NCBI GenBank assembly: GCA_947589205.1
Contig: CANQCJ010000036.1
Span: forward strand, 1-14,634
Length of the DNA: 14,634 nucleotides
Direction of reading: 5' to 3'
Origin: an uncultured Ruminococcus sp.
GTDB taxonomy: Bacteria > Bacillota > Clostridia > Oscillospirales > Ruminococcaceae
Shown one piece after another: positions 1-6,900 of the stretch (its first letter is position 1; each line of letters begins with the position of its first letter). Below the pieces are notes generated by a model, which saw only the letters and a program-made list of their open reading frames with translations, searched no databases and was not told where the DNA came from. The position numbers were made by a program, and so were the translations under genes.

Positions 1-480
1 GAGACGCTGCTTGCGGATAGATTCATAGGAGCATTCGAGCGTTCTGCCGTATTTTTCAAGAGCCGACGCGCTTGAAGCGAGCTTGACCGTCGTCTTGGGC
101 AGAGCGTTGAGCTGTTCGGTCGCAGCCGACTCTCCGCCGTCTACGCTCAAAGCTCTGAAATCGTATGAATCGGTATATGTCCTCGCCGCCGCAACGGTGG
201 AAAGTATCGAAGCCTCCTCCATTCCGGCTTTTATCTGACGGCGGACGTATTCCGGGAAAAGTATTGCCGACTCGGTGTTGAGGAAAAAGCTCTCTACCGG
301 ATCGCTGCCGCAGCCGGCTACCTTTATGTTGAATCTTCTGAGCTGACGCTCAAAGGCGTCCAGCCCCTCTAACTCCGTGCCCTTATACTGACTGTCCGGG
401 TCAAGCTCGCTCAAAGCCTCCGTGAAGCTTTTGCCGGTTATCGAATAAAGTCCTTTTTCAAGCTTGATATCATTATACAT
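1..480 (-). CDS. Phage major capsid protein (PBSX/XkdG-like), 5' part only
   Basis: The first 160 residues of a capsid protein are seen; the rest lies beyond the left edge and no stop occurs in the window. The segment LFPEYVRRQIKAGMEEA (about residues 74-90), followed by a stretch near ILSTVAAARTYTD, is the N-terminal pattern I associate with XkdG-type shell proteins of Clostridia and Bacillus phages. Position supports the call: it is the gene immediately after the prohead protease, where the HK97-fold capsid gene normally sits. Two in-frame ATGs exist. The one at 478-480 lies 11 bases after a good GGAG, whereas the one at 487-489 lies only 2 bases after it, so the former is taken as the start. 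The 41-base gap from the protease stop contains nothing else. Function is inferred from family resemblance and synteny; a downstream structural role other than the major subunit is less likely. Confidence 0.82.
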   Translation of the reverse strand, partial: MYNDIKLEKGLYSITGKSFTEALSELDPDSQYKGTELEGLDAFERQLRRFNIKVAGCGSDPVESFFLNTESAILFPEYVRRQIKAGMEEASILSTVAAARTYTDSYDFRALSVDGGESAATEQLNALPKTTVKLASSASALEKYGRTLECSYESIRKQRL

Positions 481-521
481 ATTTTTCATTTCTCCTTTTT
501 AATTTTAAAATTTTTCGCACA

Positions 522-1409
522 TTATCTGCGCGGCATGATAAACGGGCTTTTTTTGCCCTTTGGCTGTTCCTCCTCGTCCCCGCCGCAGCTCAACACACTT
601 TTTAACGTGCCGGGTCTTGCGAGCGACTGTGTTTTTTCCTTGAACGCTATCAGCGAATCTATGTCCATCTGCGCGCAAACGTTCTTTATCGTCTGCGTAT
701 CGTAAGCCGGAACGCAAAACTGTCCGAGGCGTATTATCTGCGCCGTAAGCTCGCGTCTGGCTTTTGAAATATCCGCGTCTCTCTTGTCGAGAGCCTTTTT
801 GAGCGCGTTCAGCCTTTCGCTTTCGGTATCGTCCGTAAACGATTTTCTCACTCCCGCTCCCGGCTGAGCCGGTACGGCTACGAACGACCATTCGTAAGCG
901 TCTGTCGGTTCTTCGAGTATACCGCAGCAAAGCCTGCCGTCATAGAAGCTGCCCTTTATATGGCTGCACCCCTTGGTTTTTCTGTCGGTATTGCAGATAC
1001 TGCATCTCTCGCGCTTTATCGCACAGCTCACCGACACCTCCTTTTTTATGCCGCCCTCTATCTCCTTGATAAGATCGGCGTTTTTTTCGGTGCGCATAAG
1101 ATACGCTTTAGCCGACAGATATTTGTATGCCTCGCCGGTGCGTGTAACGCGCCCGTTATCGGTCAGCACCTCGGTCTGATAGATCCTTGCGGTCTGGTTA
1201 GCTCCCCTCGGGTCGTGGTCGAAAATGCCGGTCCTGCCGACAAAAAGCTTGCTTAGCTTATCGAGCGAGCCTGCCGAAAAGCATTCCCCGTCACGGTCTA
1301 CCTCGTTGTCGCAAAGCGTTACCTCAAACGCGAACACCTCGCTTTCTTTAAGCTCTCTTATCGAATATTTGTTGATAAGCTCCATTTCGCTTTCGTTAAG
1401 CTCTATCAA
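522..1409 (-). CDS. Prohead maturation serine protease (XkdF-like) with cysteine-rich insert
   Basis: This 295-residue protein should cleave the capsid/scaffold during head maturation. The candidate catalytic His is H65 in the context GIFDHDPRG and the candidate nucleophile is S126 or S128 in KEVSVSCA, the spacing expected of caudoviral prohead proteases. Between the catalytic core and the conserved DAYEWSFVAVPAQPGAGV (residues 170-187) sits C136-x2-C139-x8-C148-x-H150 plus C161/C162, which looks like a small metal-binding knuckle. Residues 190-230 are charged and helical and could act as a built-in scaffolding segment. The start is TTG at 1407-1409: a very strong AAAGGAGG lies 9 bases before it, and TTG overlaps the portal stop in a TTGA, implying coupled translation. 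The first ATG is eight codons further in. The C-terminus is basic and ends in PRR. The family is confident; the metal-site reading is inference. Confidence 0.88.
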   Translation of the reverse strand: MIELNESEMELINKYSIRELKESEVFAFEVTLCDNEVDRDGECFSAGSLDKLSKLFVGRTGIFDHDPRGANQTARIYQTEVLTDNGRVTRTGEAYKYLSAKAYLMRTEKNADLIKEIEGGIKKEVSVSCAIKRERCSICNTDRKTKGCSHIKGSFYDGRLCCGILEEPTDAYEWSFVAVPAQPGAGVRKSFTDDTESERLNALKKALDKRDADISKARRELTAQIIRLGQFCVPAYDTQTIKNVCAQMDIDSLIAFKEKTQSLARPGTLKSVLSCGGDEEEQPKGKKSPFIMPRR

Positions 1410-2545
1410 TCGTTCTCACCTCCTTTTGCAATTTCCGTCTCCGTCTTAGCCGCCTGAGCGTTATACAGCCGCGCTCTTGCAAGCGATTCCTCGTCCTGCA
1501 GATTAACGTTGTCCCATTCGAGCCAAACGTTTTGCTCTATGCCGCAAAGATCGCAGTGCATATTGATTATTTTCAGAAGCGGCTGTTCCAAAAGCCTGCG
1601 GTAGTAGTCTATCTCGCTTGTGAGTATATCCGCCTGCTGACTGCTCATACGTTCGGTCGTCGACCAGCTGAAGCCCAACAGGAACGGCGGTATCGAGAGC
1701 TTTGAAACGAGCTGTTCTAAAAGCTCTCTGACCGGTATCTCGGTATCGAGAGTCGGTCCGTCCGCGCCTATGACCTTTATCTCGACGTCGCCTACCGCCA
1801 CAAAATCCTTTATGCTCCCCGCCTTTGAAGCCGCCATTCCGTTTGACCATTCGCGCGCAATTTCCTCTGCGCGTTCCTTCGCGAAAGCCGCGTCGCTCTC
1901 GTTTGACGGCTTATAGGTCACGGCGTACCGCACGTTTCCGGCGCGGTCAAAATTCTGACCTATCGTTTCATATATCCTCATGAGCACTCCGCTCAGCGCG
2001 GGCAGACCGCGCAGCAGCGACGTGCCGTTGGGATTCTTGACAGTCGGGTTTGAAACGGTATAGAGTATCCTTTCCGGGTGCGGACAGCTTATCCTGTCAC
2101 GCGTAAGCCTGTTATAGATCTCGTACCGACCGCTTTCCTTTGCTTCTCTTGCACCGAACAGCGTGCAGTCGGCGCAGTAAAGACCGGCTATGCCGAGGGT
2201 GTTTTCGCTTAAAAGTATCTCTCCGAACGCCCTGCCGTAGGTGAGCAGCGAATCGAGATAGATCTCCATAAAGGTCTCGAGAGAGCTTCCCGAAACAGAT
2301 ACCGGCAGCGTGTTGAAAAAATCTCTCAGCCGTTTTTGTACCTCCTCGTCATCGCAGCAGATCTTAAAGCCGCCCGTGAGCCTTACGAGCTTGCATATCG
2401 CCGCGTCGATTATCGGCACTTTTTTCCTAAGCTCCTCATACAAGCTTTCTTCAAAGCTCACCGGGTCGGGCGCGAACCTGAACGCGCTTCTTTGCGCGCC
2501 CGCCGTTATTTCTTTAAAGACCGCTTTTTTGCCAAACGGCTTCAT
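1406..2545 (-). CDS. Phage portal protein
   Basis: This 379-residue protein would form the dodecameric ring at the unique capsid vertex through which DNA is pumped. Supporting segments are FMEIYLDSLLTYGRAFGEI (about residues 90-108), the characteristic NPNGTSLLRGLPAL loop (about 170-183), a long charged helix-rich middle, and LSIPPFLLGFSWSTTERMSS followed by a terminal helical region near 330. It is shorter than the PBSX XkdE portal as I recall it (nearer 480), but comparable with compact siphovirus portals. It lies 4 bases after the large terminase stop and overlaps the protease start by 4 bases, so it is read from one message with both. The ATG at 2543-2545 has an AAGGAGAGGA tract about 13 bases upstream and AAAGGA directly before it, a looser arrangement than its neighbours. 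No frame interruption is seen. Confidence 0.92.
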   Translation of the reverse strand: MKPFGKKAVFKEITAGAQRSAFRFAPDPVSFEESLYEELRKKVPIIDAAICKLVRLTGGFKICCDDEEVQKRLRDFFNTLPVSVSGSSLETFMEIYLDSLLTYGRAFGEILLSENTLGIAGLYCADCTLFGAREAKESGRYEIYNRLTRDRISCPHPERILYTVSNPTVKNPNGTSLLRGLPALSGVLMRIYETIGQNFDRAGNVRYAVTYKPSNESDAAFAKERAEEIAREWSNGMAASKAGSIKDFVAVGDVEIKVIGADGPTLDTEIPVRELLEQLVSKLSIPPFLLGFSWSTTERMSSQQADILTSEIDYYRRLLEQPLLKIINMHCDLCGIEQNVWLEWDNVNLQDEESLARARLYNAQAAKTETEIAKGGEND

Positions 2546-2549
2546 TCCT

Positions 2550-3800
2550 TTACATTCCTCTCCTTTCCGCGCTCATAACAAAGAACGCGCTGTCATTTTT
2601 GCTTATCTCGCTGACGAAATATCTCATATCGTCCATAGCGTGATCGTTTTCCTTGAGCGGCTTGTCCGAAGCCGCCGAATCGTCCCAGCGGTAAAGCGAA
2701 AGCTCCCGCAGGCAGTCGCTGCAGCCCTTGTAAATTTTCAGCTTTCCTGAATTGAGCATATCCGCCGTCCGCCTTATGCCGGCTATCACGTCGTTTTTCG
2801 CGGGAACGACCTTGAATTTTCCGTGCCGCCTTATGCAGGCGATAAACGAAGCCGCCGACGGGTCGCAGACGACCTTTTCTATGCTTCTTCCAAAGCACAG
2901 CCGCTCCAAGCCCTCGTAATGCTCCTCGTCCGTCCGCTGCATACCCTCGCGCTTTGAATCGTAATAGTATTCGCTTATGCGGTACCACACCCCGCCGCTT
3001 TCTCCCCAAAGCCCGAAGCTTGACGGGTTTACCGTGCCGTAATCGCAGCTCACGATATAACGCGTGAAGCTTTCGGGGAGGGTATCGGCGACGTGGCTTT
3101 GATAGCTGAACATCGGGTAGATAAGTCCGCTCACATCGCACCATTTTCCGAGAATGAACCTGTCGTAAAACGCTCCGCTGTAAAGCCGGCGGTAGCGTTC
3201 CTTGACGCGCTTTGACAGCGCGGGATTGTCGTCGAGCGTAAAATGGATATAGTGCAGATGCTTCTCGGCGCATTTGTCTATCCATTCGCGCTTGAACCAG
3301 TGAGAGCTGTTTTCGGGATTGCAGTTGAACCAAAGCTTTGAACCCGTTTGAGAACAGCGCGCGACAGCCTGTTCTACAAAGCTGCGCGGCATAAGGGCGG
3401 TCTCGTCAAAAAGCGCGCCCGCAAGCGTCATGCCTTGTATAAGAGCCGCGCTGCTCTCGTCTCTGCCGCCGAAAATGTAGTAGCGGTTTGTGACCGCTCC
3501 CGCGCTGATGTCTATGTAGTTTTTCGAGATCGTCTCTTTGGTCTCAAAGCCCGCCTTTGAGCACATTTCGAGCAGCGTACCGACGATGTTTCTTCTTGCA
3601 GAGCTTATCGTCTTTGCGCAGACGGCAAAGCTTTTGCCGTTGAAATTCACCATAGACCACAGCACGAACGAAAATGACATACACATGGTCTTTCCGCTTC
3701 TTACCGCGCCGTCGCAGATTATGCCGTCAAGCTCTTTGAGGATCGGATCTCTCCACCAGCAAAAAAGTCTGCGCTGCTTGGGCGAAAGCTCAAGACTCAT
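2550..3800 (-). CDS. terL: Terminase large subunit (PBSX/Terminase_3 type)
   Basis: This is the ATP-driven motor and headful nuclease that pumps phage DNA through the portal. In the 416-residue form the ATPase has Walker A GAVRSGKT at 31-38, Walker B ALFDE with D132/E133, and a coupling motif FNCNPE at 158-163. The RNase H-like nuclease follows with acidic residues in SCDYG (D253), VCDPS (D313) and NDHAMDD (D387, D390/D391). All expected motifs are present, so the enzyme appears intact. The start is ATG at 3798-3800: GGAGG lies 11 bases upstream, whereas the GTG four codons earlier (3810-3812) sits on top of that same GGAGG and cannot use it. It overlaps the small terminase gene by 11 bases, implying translational coupling. 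The length is typical for XtmB-like enzymes. Confidence 0.96.
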   Translation of the reverse strand: MSLELSPKQRRLFCWWRDPILKELDGIICDGAVRSGKTMCMSFSFVLWSMVNFNGKSFAVCAKTISSARRNIVGTLLEMCSKAGFETKETISKNYIDISAGAVTNRYYIFGGRDESSAALIQGMTLAGALFDETALMPRSFVEQAVARCSQTGSKLWFNCNPENSSHWFKREWIDKCAEKHLHYIHFTLDDNPALSKRVKERYRRLYSGAFYDRFILGKWCDVSGLIYPMFSYQSHVADTLPESFTRYIVSCDYGTVNPSSFGLWGESGGVWYRISEYYYDSKREGMQRTDEEHYEGLERLCFGRSIEKVVCDPSAASFIACIRRHGKFKVVPAKNDVIAGIRRTADMLNSGKLKIYKGCSDCLRELSLYRWDDSAASDKPLKENDHAMDDMRYFVSEISKNDSAFFVMSAERRGM

Positions 3801-4269
3801 TTTCTCCCTCACCTCCGCCGAAAGCGTCCGCGCCGTAGATGGCGCTGATAAGGCTCTGCGCGTTGAACGCGCTGTCCTGCTGCTTTTCGTATTCGCCGAG
3901 AGCTTCGAGAGCCTTCAGCCTGTCGAAAAATTTGATCTCGGTAACTCCTCCTTTGCCGCACTTTATCTCCGAAACTCCGTAGAGATCGGCGCTGTCGATG
4001 TCGTCGGGAGTTATCCCCTCGCTTATCGCTAACCTTACCGCGTCGTTGTTCCTGCCGAACGCTATGCGCCGCAAACCTGCCGCGGCGGGAGATTCCGCGC
4101 TCTGCGCTCTTATCGCGGCGATCTTTTTTCTGACCGCCTTGTTTGAGACGAGCCTTATCCCCTCAAACGCCGCCGTCAGCCTTCCCGCCCCCGCAAAGAG
4201 CGCGGCTTCGTAAGCGTTCCCGCATTCGGCGAATTTTGCCGCAAAATCATTTACGTTTATCTTATCCAT
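3790..4269 (-). CDS. terS: Terminase small subunit-like protein
   Basis: This 159-residue protein should recognise the phage packaging site and hand DNA to the large terminase. The N-terminus FAAKFAECGNAYEAALFAGAG matches the helix-turn-helix opening of Terminase_2/XtmA proteins, where a phrase such as 'GNAtqAA..AGYs' is typical. A second helical part contains AVRKKIAAIRAQ, and the C-terminal KFFDRLKALEALGEYEKQQ is the usual 'K..DK.KALE.LGK' ending of the family. It is shorter than PBSX XtmA. Position immediately before the large subunit, with an 11-base overlap, strengthens the call. The start ATG at 4267-4269 has AAAGGAGG three bases upstream. It is the first gene of the minus-strand module; upstream is an AT-rich gap with no other phage gene. 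Confidence 0.8.
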   Translation of the reverse strand: MDKINVNDFAAKFAECGNAYEAALFAGAGRLTAAFEGIRLVSNKAVRKKIAAIRAQSAESPAAAGLRRIAFGRNNDAVRLAISEGITPDDIDSADLYGVSEIKCGKGGVTEIKFFDRLKALEALGEYEKQQDSAFNAQSLISAIYGADAFGGGEGENES

Positions 4270-4590
4270 TTTCCTCCTTTGCTTTGCCTTGCTTTGATCG
4301 TTCCGCTGAATTGGAATTTTTCAGCTTTTGTTTTTTCGACCCCCTTCATATATAGCCTCACAGCGGCGTTTTGTTGCATTTAAAAATACAACAATTAATG
4401 AAATATGTCTAAATTAAAATATAATTTGTTTTCCTGCACAATTTTCGGTATATGATTTTATTTACCGTGCACAAAAACTACCGCTTTGCAAAACCGCGTT
4501 TTATTTTACATTCTTTTACAAAACTGGAAAGCAGACAGCCTTTGACGCGCTTTAAAAAAATAAAAGATACGTTTTTCCTGCGCTTTGCTA
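4270..4590. other. AT-rich intergenic gap between phage module and lipoprotein gene
   Basis: No convincing gene was found here. It holds a short stem-loop (GCTGAA at 4305-4310 with TTCAGC at 4320-4325) followed on the plus strand by a T-rich run, and a near-palindrome at 4371-4394 (listed separately). It also has two copies of TGCACAA about 34 bases apart. On the minus strand a TATATA at 4349-4354 could be the -10 for the phage operon, but its only matching -35 (GCAACA) is poor, so no phage promoter is claimed. No tRNA or clear attachment-site repeat is visible, although this is where a prophage end could lie. Confidence 0.5.
4371..4394. repeat. 24-bp near-palindrome upstream of small terminase
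   Basis: Arms TTGTTG and CAACAA enclose ATTT/AAAT, with 10 of 12 positions symmetric; the mismatches are the seventh pair (C opposite A) and the central A/A. It lies about 100 bases before the small-terminase start, overlapping where the -35 of a weak minus-strand promoter would fall. An operator for a phage or host repressor is possible, but its AT-rich surroundings make chance symmetry a real alternative. Confidence 0.4.
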
Positions 4591-4619
4591 TTGCAAAATC
4601 CGAAAAAATATATTATAAT
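4591..4619 (+). promoter_or_regulatory. Vegetative promoter for the lipoprotein gene
   Basis: A -35 of TTGCAA (4591-4596) is separated by exactly 17 bases from a perfect -10 TATAAT (4614-4619). Transcription would begin near 4626 and give a leader of about 80 bases before the ATG at 4705. Confidence 0.75.
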
Positions 4620-4639
4620 ATAAAAAAGACAACAAAAAA

Positions 4640-4660
4640 GGCGCGTTGTGCTTTCGCGCC
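4640..4660 (+). promoter_or_regulatory. Leader hairpin P1 of the lipoprotein mRNA
   Basis: GGCGCG (4640-4645) pairs fully with CGCGCC (4655-4660) around a 9-base loop. It sits in the transcribed leader, two bases before the switch-like element at 4663-4697. Its complement on the minus strand would be followed by a T-run and would read as a terminator, but no minus-strand gene upstream would need it. Confidence 0.5.
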
Positions 4661-4662
4661 GG

Positions 4663-4697
4663 GTAAGAAAGGAGAGATCTTCTGTCTTACGGACAGA
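4663..4697 (+). promoter_or_regulatory. Alternative hairpins controlling the ribosome binding site
   Basis: The strong GGAG (4671-4674) lies 30 bases before the ATG, too far for normal initiation. Fold A: 4663-4668 pairs with 4685-4690 (GTAAGA/TCTTAC) and, after one A/G mismatch, 4670-4674 pairs with 4679-4683. This buries GGAG in an 11-pair stem with loop AGAT. Fold B: TCTGTC (4681-4686) pairs with GACAGA (4692-4697), which frees GGAG and shortens its effective distance to the start to about 13 bases. The two folds share 4681-4686 and exclude each other. The pairing was counted by hand; no folding energy was computed. Confidence 0.55.
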
Positions 4698-4704
4698 TAT
4701 ACAT

Positions 4705-5793
4705 ATGAAACGATCAATAGCCGTTATGTCAGCCGTTTTGCTTTTTGCAGCGTTCGGCTGCGGCTGCTCGGGGGATAAGGGCGGCGAAAGCGCCGATCCC
4801 GCCGAAAGGACAGCCGATTCGCGGGTGCGCACCGACCGCGATGTTAAGCTCAAGACCTATGAATTTCCGCAGTTTTTAAACGATATTTCCGATGCGGACG
4901 TTTTGTCAAACACTATCTATAAAAGCTTCGACGCCTCGCAGCTTCTTGTCGAGCCTGAAAAGCAGCCGTTTGAGGGCTACCGCTGCACCGCCTGCTTTGC
5001 CGACAGCTGTTATATTTTTAAAGACGGCGACAATTACGGTCTGCTTTCTTTAAACGGAGATATCCTTATCCCTGCCGAGGGGATAAAGCGCATAAGCGCG
5101 TCCGGCGCGGATCTGCTGCAGATCCGCTACGACGATTCGTCCACCGATTATTTTCGCATATATCCCGACGGCACGGGGGAATTTGTCACGGTGGAGGAAT
5201 TTTCCGACAGCCGTATCTCGTTTTTCAAGCACCCCTCCGCCGCCGACCCCTCGCAGGAGGTCTACACTCTTCAGCTTGACGGAATGGATATCTACGACAC
5301 GGAATTTTCCTCGGCTCAAAAGGCGGATATCCTTTCGCTCGACACCTCAAAGACCTTTGAAGCGGTATACAAGGTGACCGCCGGAAAAAATTACTATTAT
5401 ATCGCCTTCGACCGCCTTTATAATTTCACGGTGTTCGGCGCGGAATACGCCTTTATTTCCCTGAAGATCGGCGGAACGTATGCCGAATGCTACGTCTTAG
5501 ACCCCGACGACTACAGCGAGCTGGAAACACTGCTTTCCTCCTTCGGAAGAGAAGCTGACGCTTCCGCGCCGTCAAAGGACGCCAACGAGGATTACATTCA
5601 GATAACGATGGGTCTGTCCGACGGAAGGCTGCGCGTTTACACGATCTCAGCGGACGGCTACTGCCTGACCGACGACCGCTCGAGCGACAGCGAACCGAGC
5701 AACAAATATTTCACCGTAATGGATCCCGAAACGTTTATAGATCTTATAAACTGGGTGGACGGCGAGCTCAGCGGAGAATATGTAAAGCAATGA
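4705..5793 (+). CDS. Secreted lipoprotein with a WG-like repeat, function unknown
   Basis: The 362-residue product begins MKRS, followed by a hydrophobic stretch (AVMSAVLLFAAFG) and a lipobox-like AFG-C19 or GCG-C21. It is therefore probably exported, lipid-modified and anchored on the outside of the membrane; the lipobox is imperfect because Phe occupies -2. Residues 22-40 are a polar linker. Residues about 110-135 (NYGLLSLNGDILIPAEG) resemble one WG/KWG beta-propeller repeat. The remainder is rich in Tyr, Asp and beta-strand pattern, with no recognised catalytic motif. ATG 4705 is preferred because the signal peptide starts there; a GTG at 4648 in the same frame would add 19 basic residues and has only a weak AAGG upstream. 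It has its own promoter and terminator, so it is a single-gene unit. No link to the phage genes is evident. Confidence 0.85.
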   Translation: MKRSIAVMSAVLLFAAFGCGCSGDKGGESADPAERTADSRVRTDRDVKLKTYEFPQFLNDISDADVLSNTIYKSFDASQLLVEPEKQPFEGYRCTACFADSCYIFKDGDNYGLLSLNGDILIPAEGIKRISASGADLLQIRYDDSSTDYFRIYPDGTGEFVTVEEFSDSRISFFKHPSAADPSQEVYTLQLDGMDIYDTEFSSAQKADILSLDTSKTFEAVYKVTAGKNYYYIAFDRLYNFTVFGAEYAFISLKIGGTYAECYVLDPDDYSELETLLSSFGREADASAPSKDANEDYIQITMGLSDGRLRVYTISADGYCLTDDRSSDSEPSNKYFTVMDPETFIDLINWVDGELSGEYVKQ

Positions 5794-5801
5794 TACAAAT
5801 A

Positions 5802-5840
5802 AAAAAGCGTCTGCGGCTTTTGTCTCGCAGACGTTTTTTG
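5802..5840. terminator. Bidirectional intrinsic terminator
   Basis: CGTCTGCG (5808-5815) pairs perfectly with CGCAGACG (5826-5833) around a 10-base loop, flanked by six A's on the left and a run of T's on the right. It is therefore a T-tailed hairpin when read from either strand. It sits between the convergent ends of the lipoprotein gene and the minus-strand gene ending at 5846 and would serve both. Confidence 0.9.
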
Positions 5841-5845
5841 CTTTA

Positions 5846-6883
5846 TCAGTCGAATTTTATTTTTTTAAGGATCTCAAGCAGCGTATTTTCCCGCAGGCTG
5901 ACCTGCTCGAGCGGCTTTTGTTCGGCGGTGTAGTAGGCTTTGCCGCCGTTTGAAAAGACCACGAGGCATTCGTCGTCCGAGAACATATGCTCTATCTTGT
6001 CGATATCGCTTTTTGCTTCAAACATAAATATCGGATACTGCTGACTTCTTACCGTTTCGGCTTTATAGTCGAAAACCAGCTTCTGCGCCGCCTTGTCGAC
6101 AGTCGGCGGGGCGTAAAGTATCGCAGCGACAGCTCCTGTTTCCGCAAGACGGTCGGTTATGCTGTTTGAAAGTATCTCGTTTAAATTCTCCGGCTTGTAT
6201 TCATAGTGTACAACGGTAATGCAGCCCTGCTCGCGCATAGCTCTTACGGCTTCAAGACAGGCGTCGGTAACGCCGTCAAATCTCACCGAAGTAACGAGAT
6301 TGTCAAGCTCGCTCGTGCGGCTTATGACCTCGCGCGTAAGCTTTTTCGGGTTTACGAAAAACACAAAGGCGCAGTCGGCAAATTCCTCCGCCATATCGAG
6401 AAGCTGAGAATAATTATCCCCCGAACAGATGACCACATAAATATATATCCCGAGCTGCATTCCCTGTCTTACGGTGTCGGCGATGTCGGAGACCTTTAGC
6501 GCGTCGCTGTCGGAGCTTACGAAAAACGCAAGCAGAAATGGTATGTGGCAGCCGTATTCGGCTTCGCTCTCGCGCAGGATCCGCGCGCCCATCGTGCAGC
6601 CGTTAAAGCCGAAATTTATCCCGTAATTTGCAAGCTTGTCATGATCTATTTCGTTTACGATATTTTCCGCAAGCCGATAATAGGCGCTGTTCTCGCTCGA
6701 AAGATAGGTGCGCGTTACCTCTAAAAATCCGCGCTGATTGCACCCGTCGGCGAATTGAAGCCCGAGATCTACAAGATTTCTCACACTTCTTTTAGGATCG
6801 CGCTGAATATCGGCAAGCGATTTTTTTATGGTAGCCCTTAACAAAGCCTTTGTTATCTTATCGTTATTAAAACCAAAATCCAA
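5846..6883 (-). CDS. Radical-SAM-like barrel protein lacking cluster cysteines (unassigned)
   Basis: I do not recognise a named family for this 345-residue protein. Alternating strand/helix segments (IYIYVVICSGDN 146-157, CAFVFFVNPKK 171-181, GCITVVHYEYKP 220-231, AVAAILYAPP 251-260, YPIFMFEA 283-290) suggest a TIM-barrel-like fold. FGFNGCTMGARILRE (91-105) and the terminal VVFSNGGKAYY (308-318) remind me of the start and final strand of radical-SAM proteins. Yet none of the eight cysteines forms CX3CX2C, so an iron-sulphur cluster of the usual kind is not expected. The start is TTG at 6881-6883 with AAAGGGGG 8 bases upstream, and the next Met is near residue 98. It has its own promoter at 6958-6986 and shares the terminator with the convergent lipoprotein gene. 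Gene reality is near certain; the fold is inference, and an inactive paralogue with a binding or scaffold role is one possibility. Confidence 0.6.
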   Translation of the reverse strand: MDFGFNNDKITKALLRATIKKSLADIQRDPKRSVRNLVDLGLQFADGCNQRGFLEVTRTYLSSENSAYYRLAENIVNEIDHDKLANYGINFGFNGCTMGARILRESEAEYGCHIPFLLAFFVSSDSDALKVSDIADTVRQGMQLGIYIYVVICSGDNYSQLLDMAEEFADCAFVFFVNPKKLTREVISRTSELDNLVTSVRFDGVTDACLEAVRAMREQGCITVVHYEYKPENLNEILSNSITDRLAETGAVAAILYAPPTVDKAAQKLVFDYKAETVRSQQYPIFMFEAKSDIDKIEHMFSDDECLVVFSNGGKAYYTAEQKPLEQVSLRENTLLEILKKIKFD

Positions 6884-6900
6884 GCGTTAAGCCCCCTTTG

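Noticed and set aside
505..930. 141-codon minus-strand open frame overlapping the prohead protease
   Set aside because: It lies inside the protease gene in another frame, its product is an Arg-rich low-complexity sequence, and it has no ribosome binding site.
3801..3812. GTG at 3810-3812 as the large terminase start
   Set aside because: It overlaps the GGAGG that serves the ATG at 3798-3800, so it lacks a usable ribosome binding site.
4305..4340. Stem-loop with T-rich tail read as a plus-strand terminator
   Set aside because: The stem is only 6 pairs with a 9-base loop, and no plus-strand gene lies upstream to need it, so it is mentioned only in the intergenic description.
4270..4640. Prophage attachment site or tRNA in the gap
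   Set aside because: No tRNA-like cloverleaf and no convincing repeat were seen; an att site cannot be shown without the other end of the element.
4640..4660. GC hairpin followed by T-run as a minus-strand terminator
   Set aside because: No minus-strand gene ends nearby, and the element lies inside the plus-strand lipoprotein leader, so a leader hairpin is the better reading.
4648..4704. GTG at 4648 as the lipoprotein start
   Set aside because: It would add 19 basic residues before a normal lipoprotein signal peptide, start inside a hairpin loop, and rely on only a weak AAGG.
4452..4778. 108-codon plus-strand open frame across the lipoprotein promoter
   Set aside because: It covers the promoter, leader and start of the lipoprotein gene in another frame, with no ribosome binding site and no recognisable protein pattern.
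4506..4853. 115-codon minus-strand open frame opposite the lipoprotein start
   Set aside because: It is antisense to a signal peptide and promoter, with no ribosome binding site; it is best read as a shadow.
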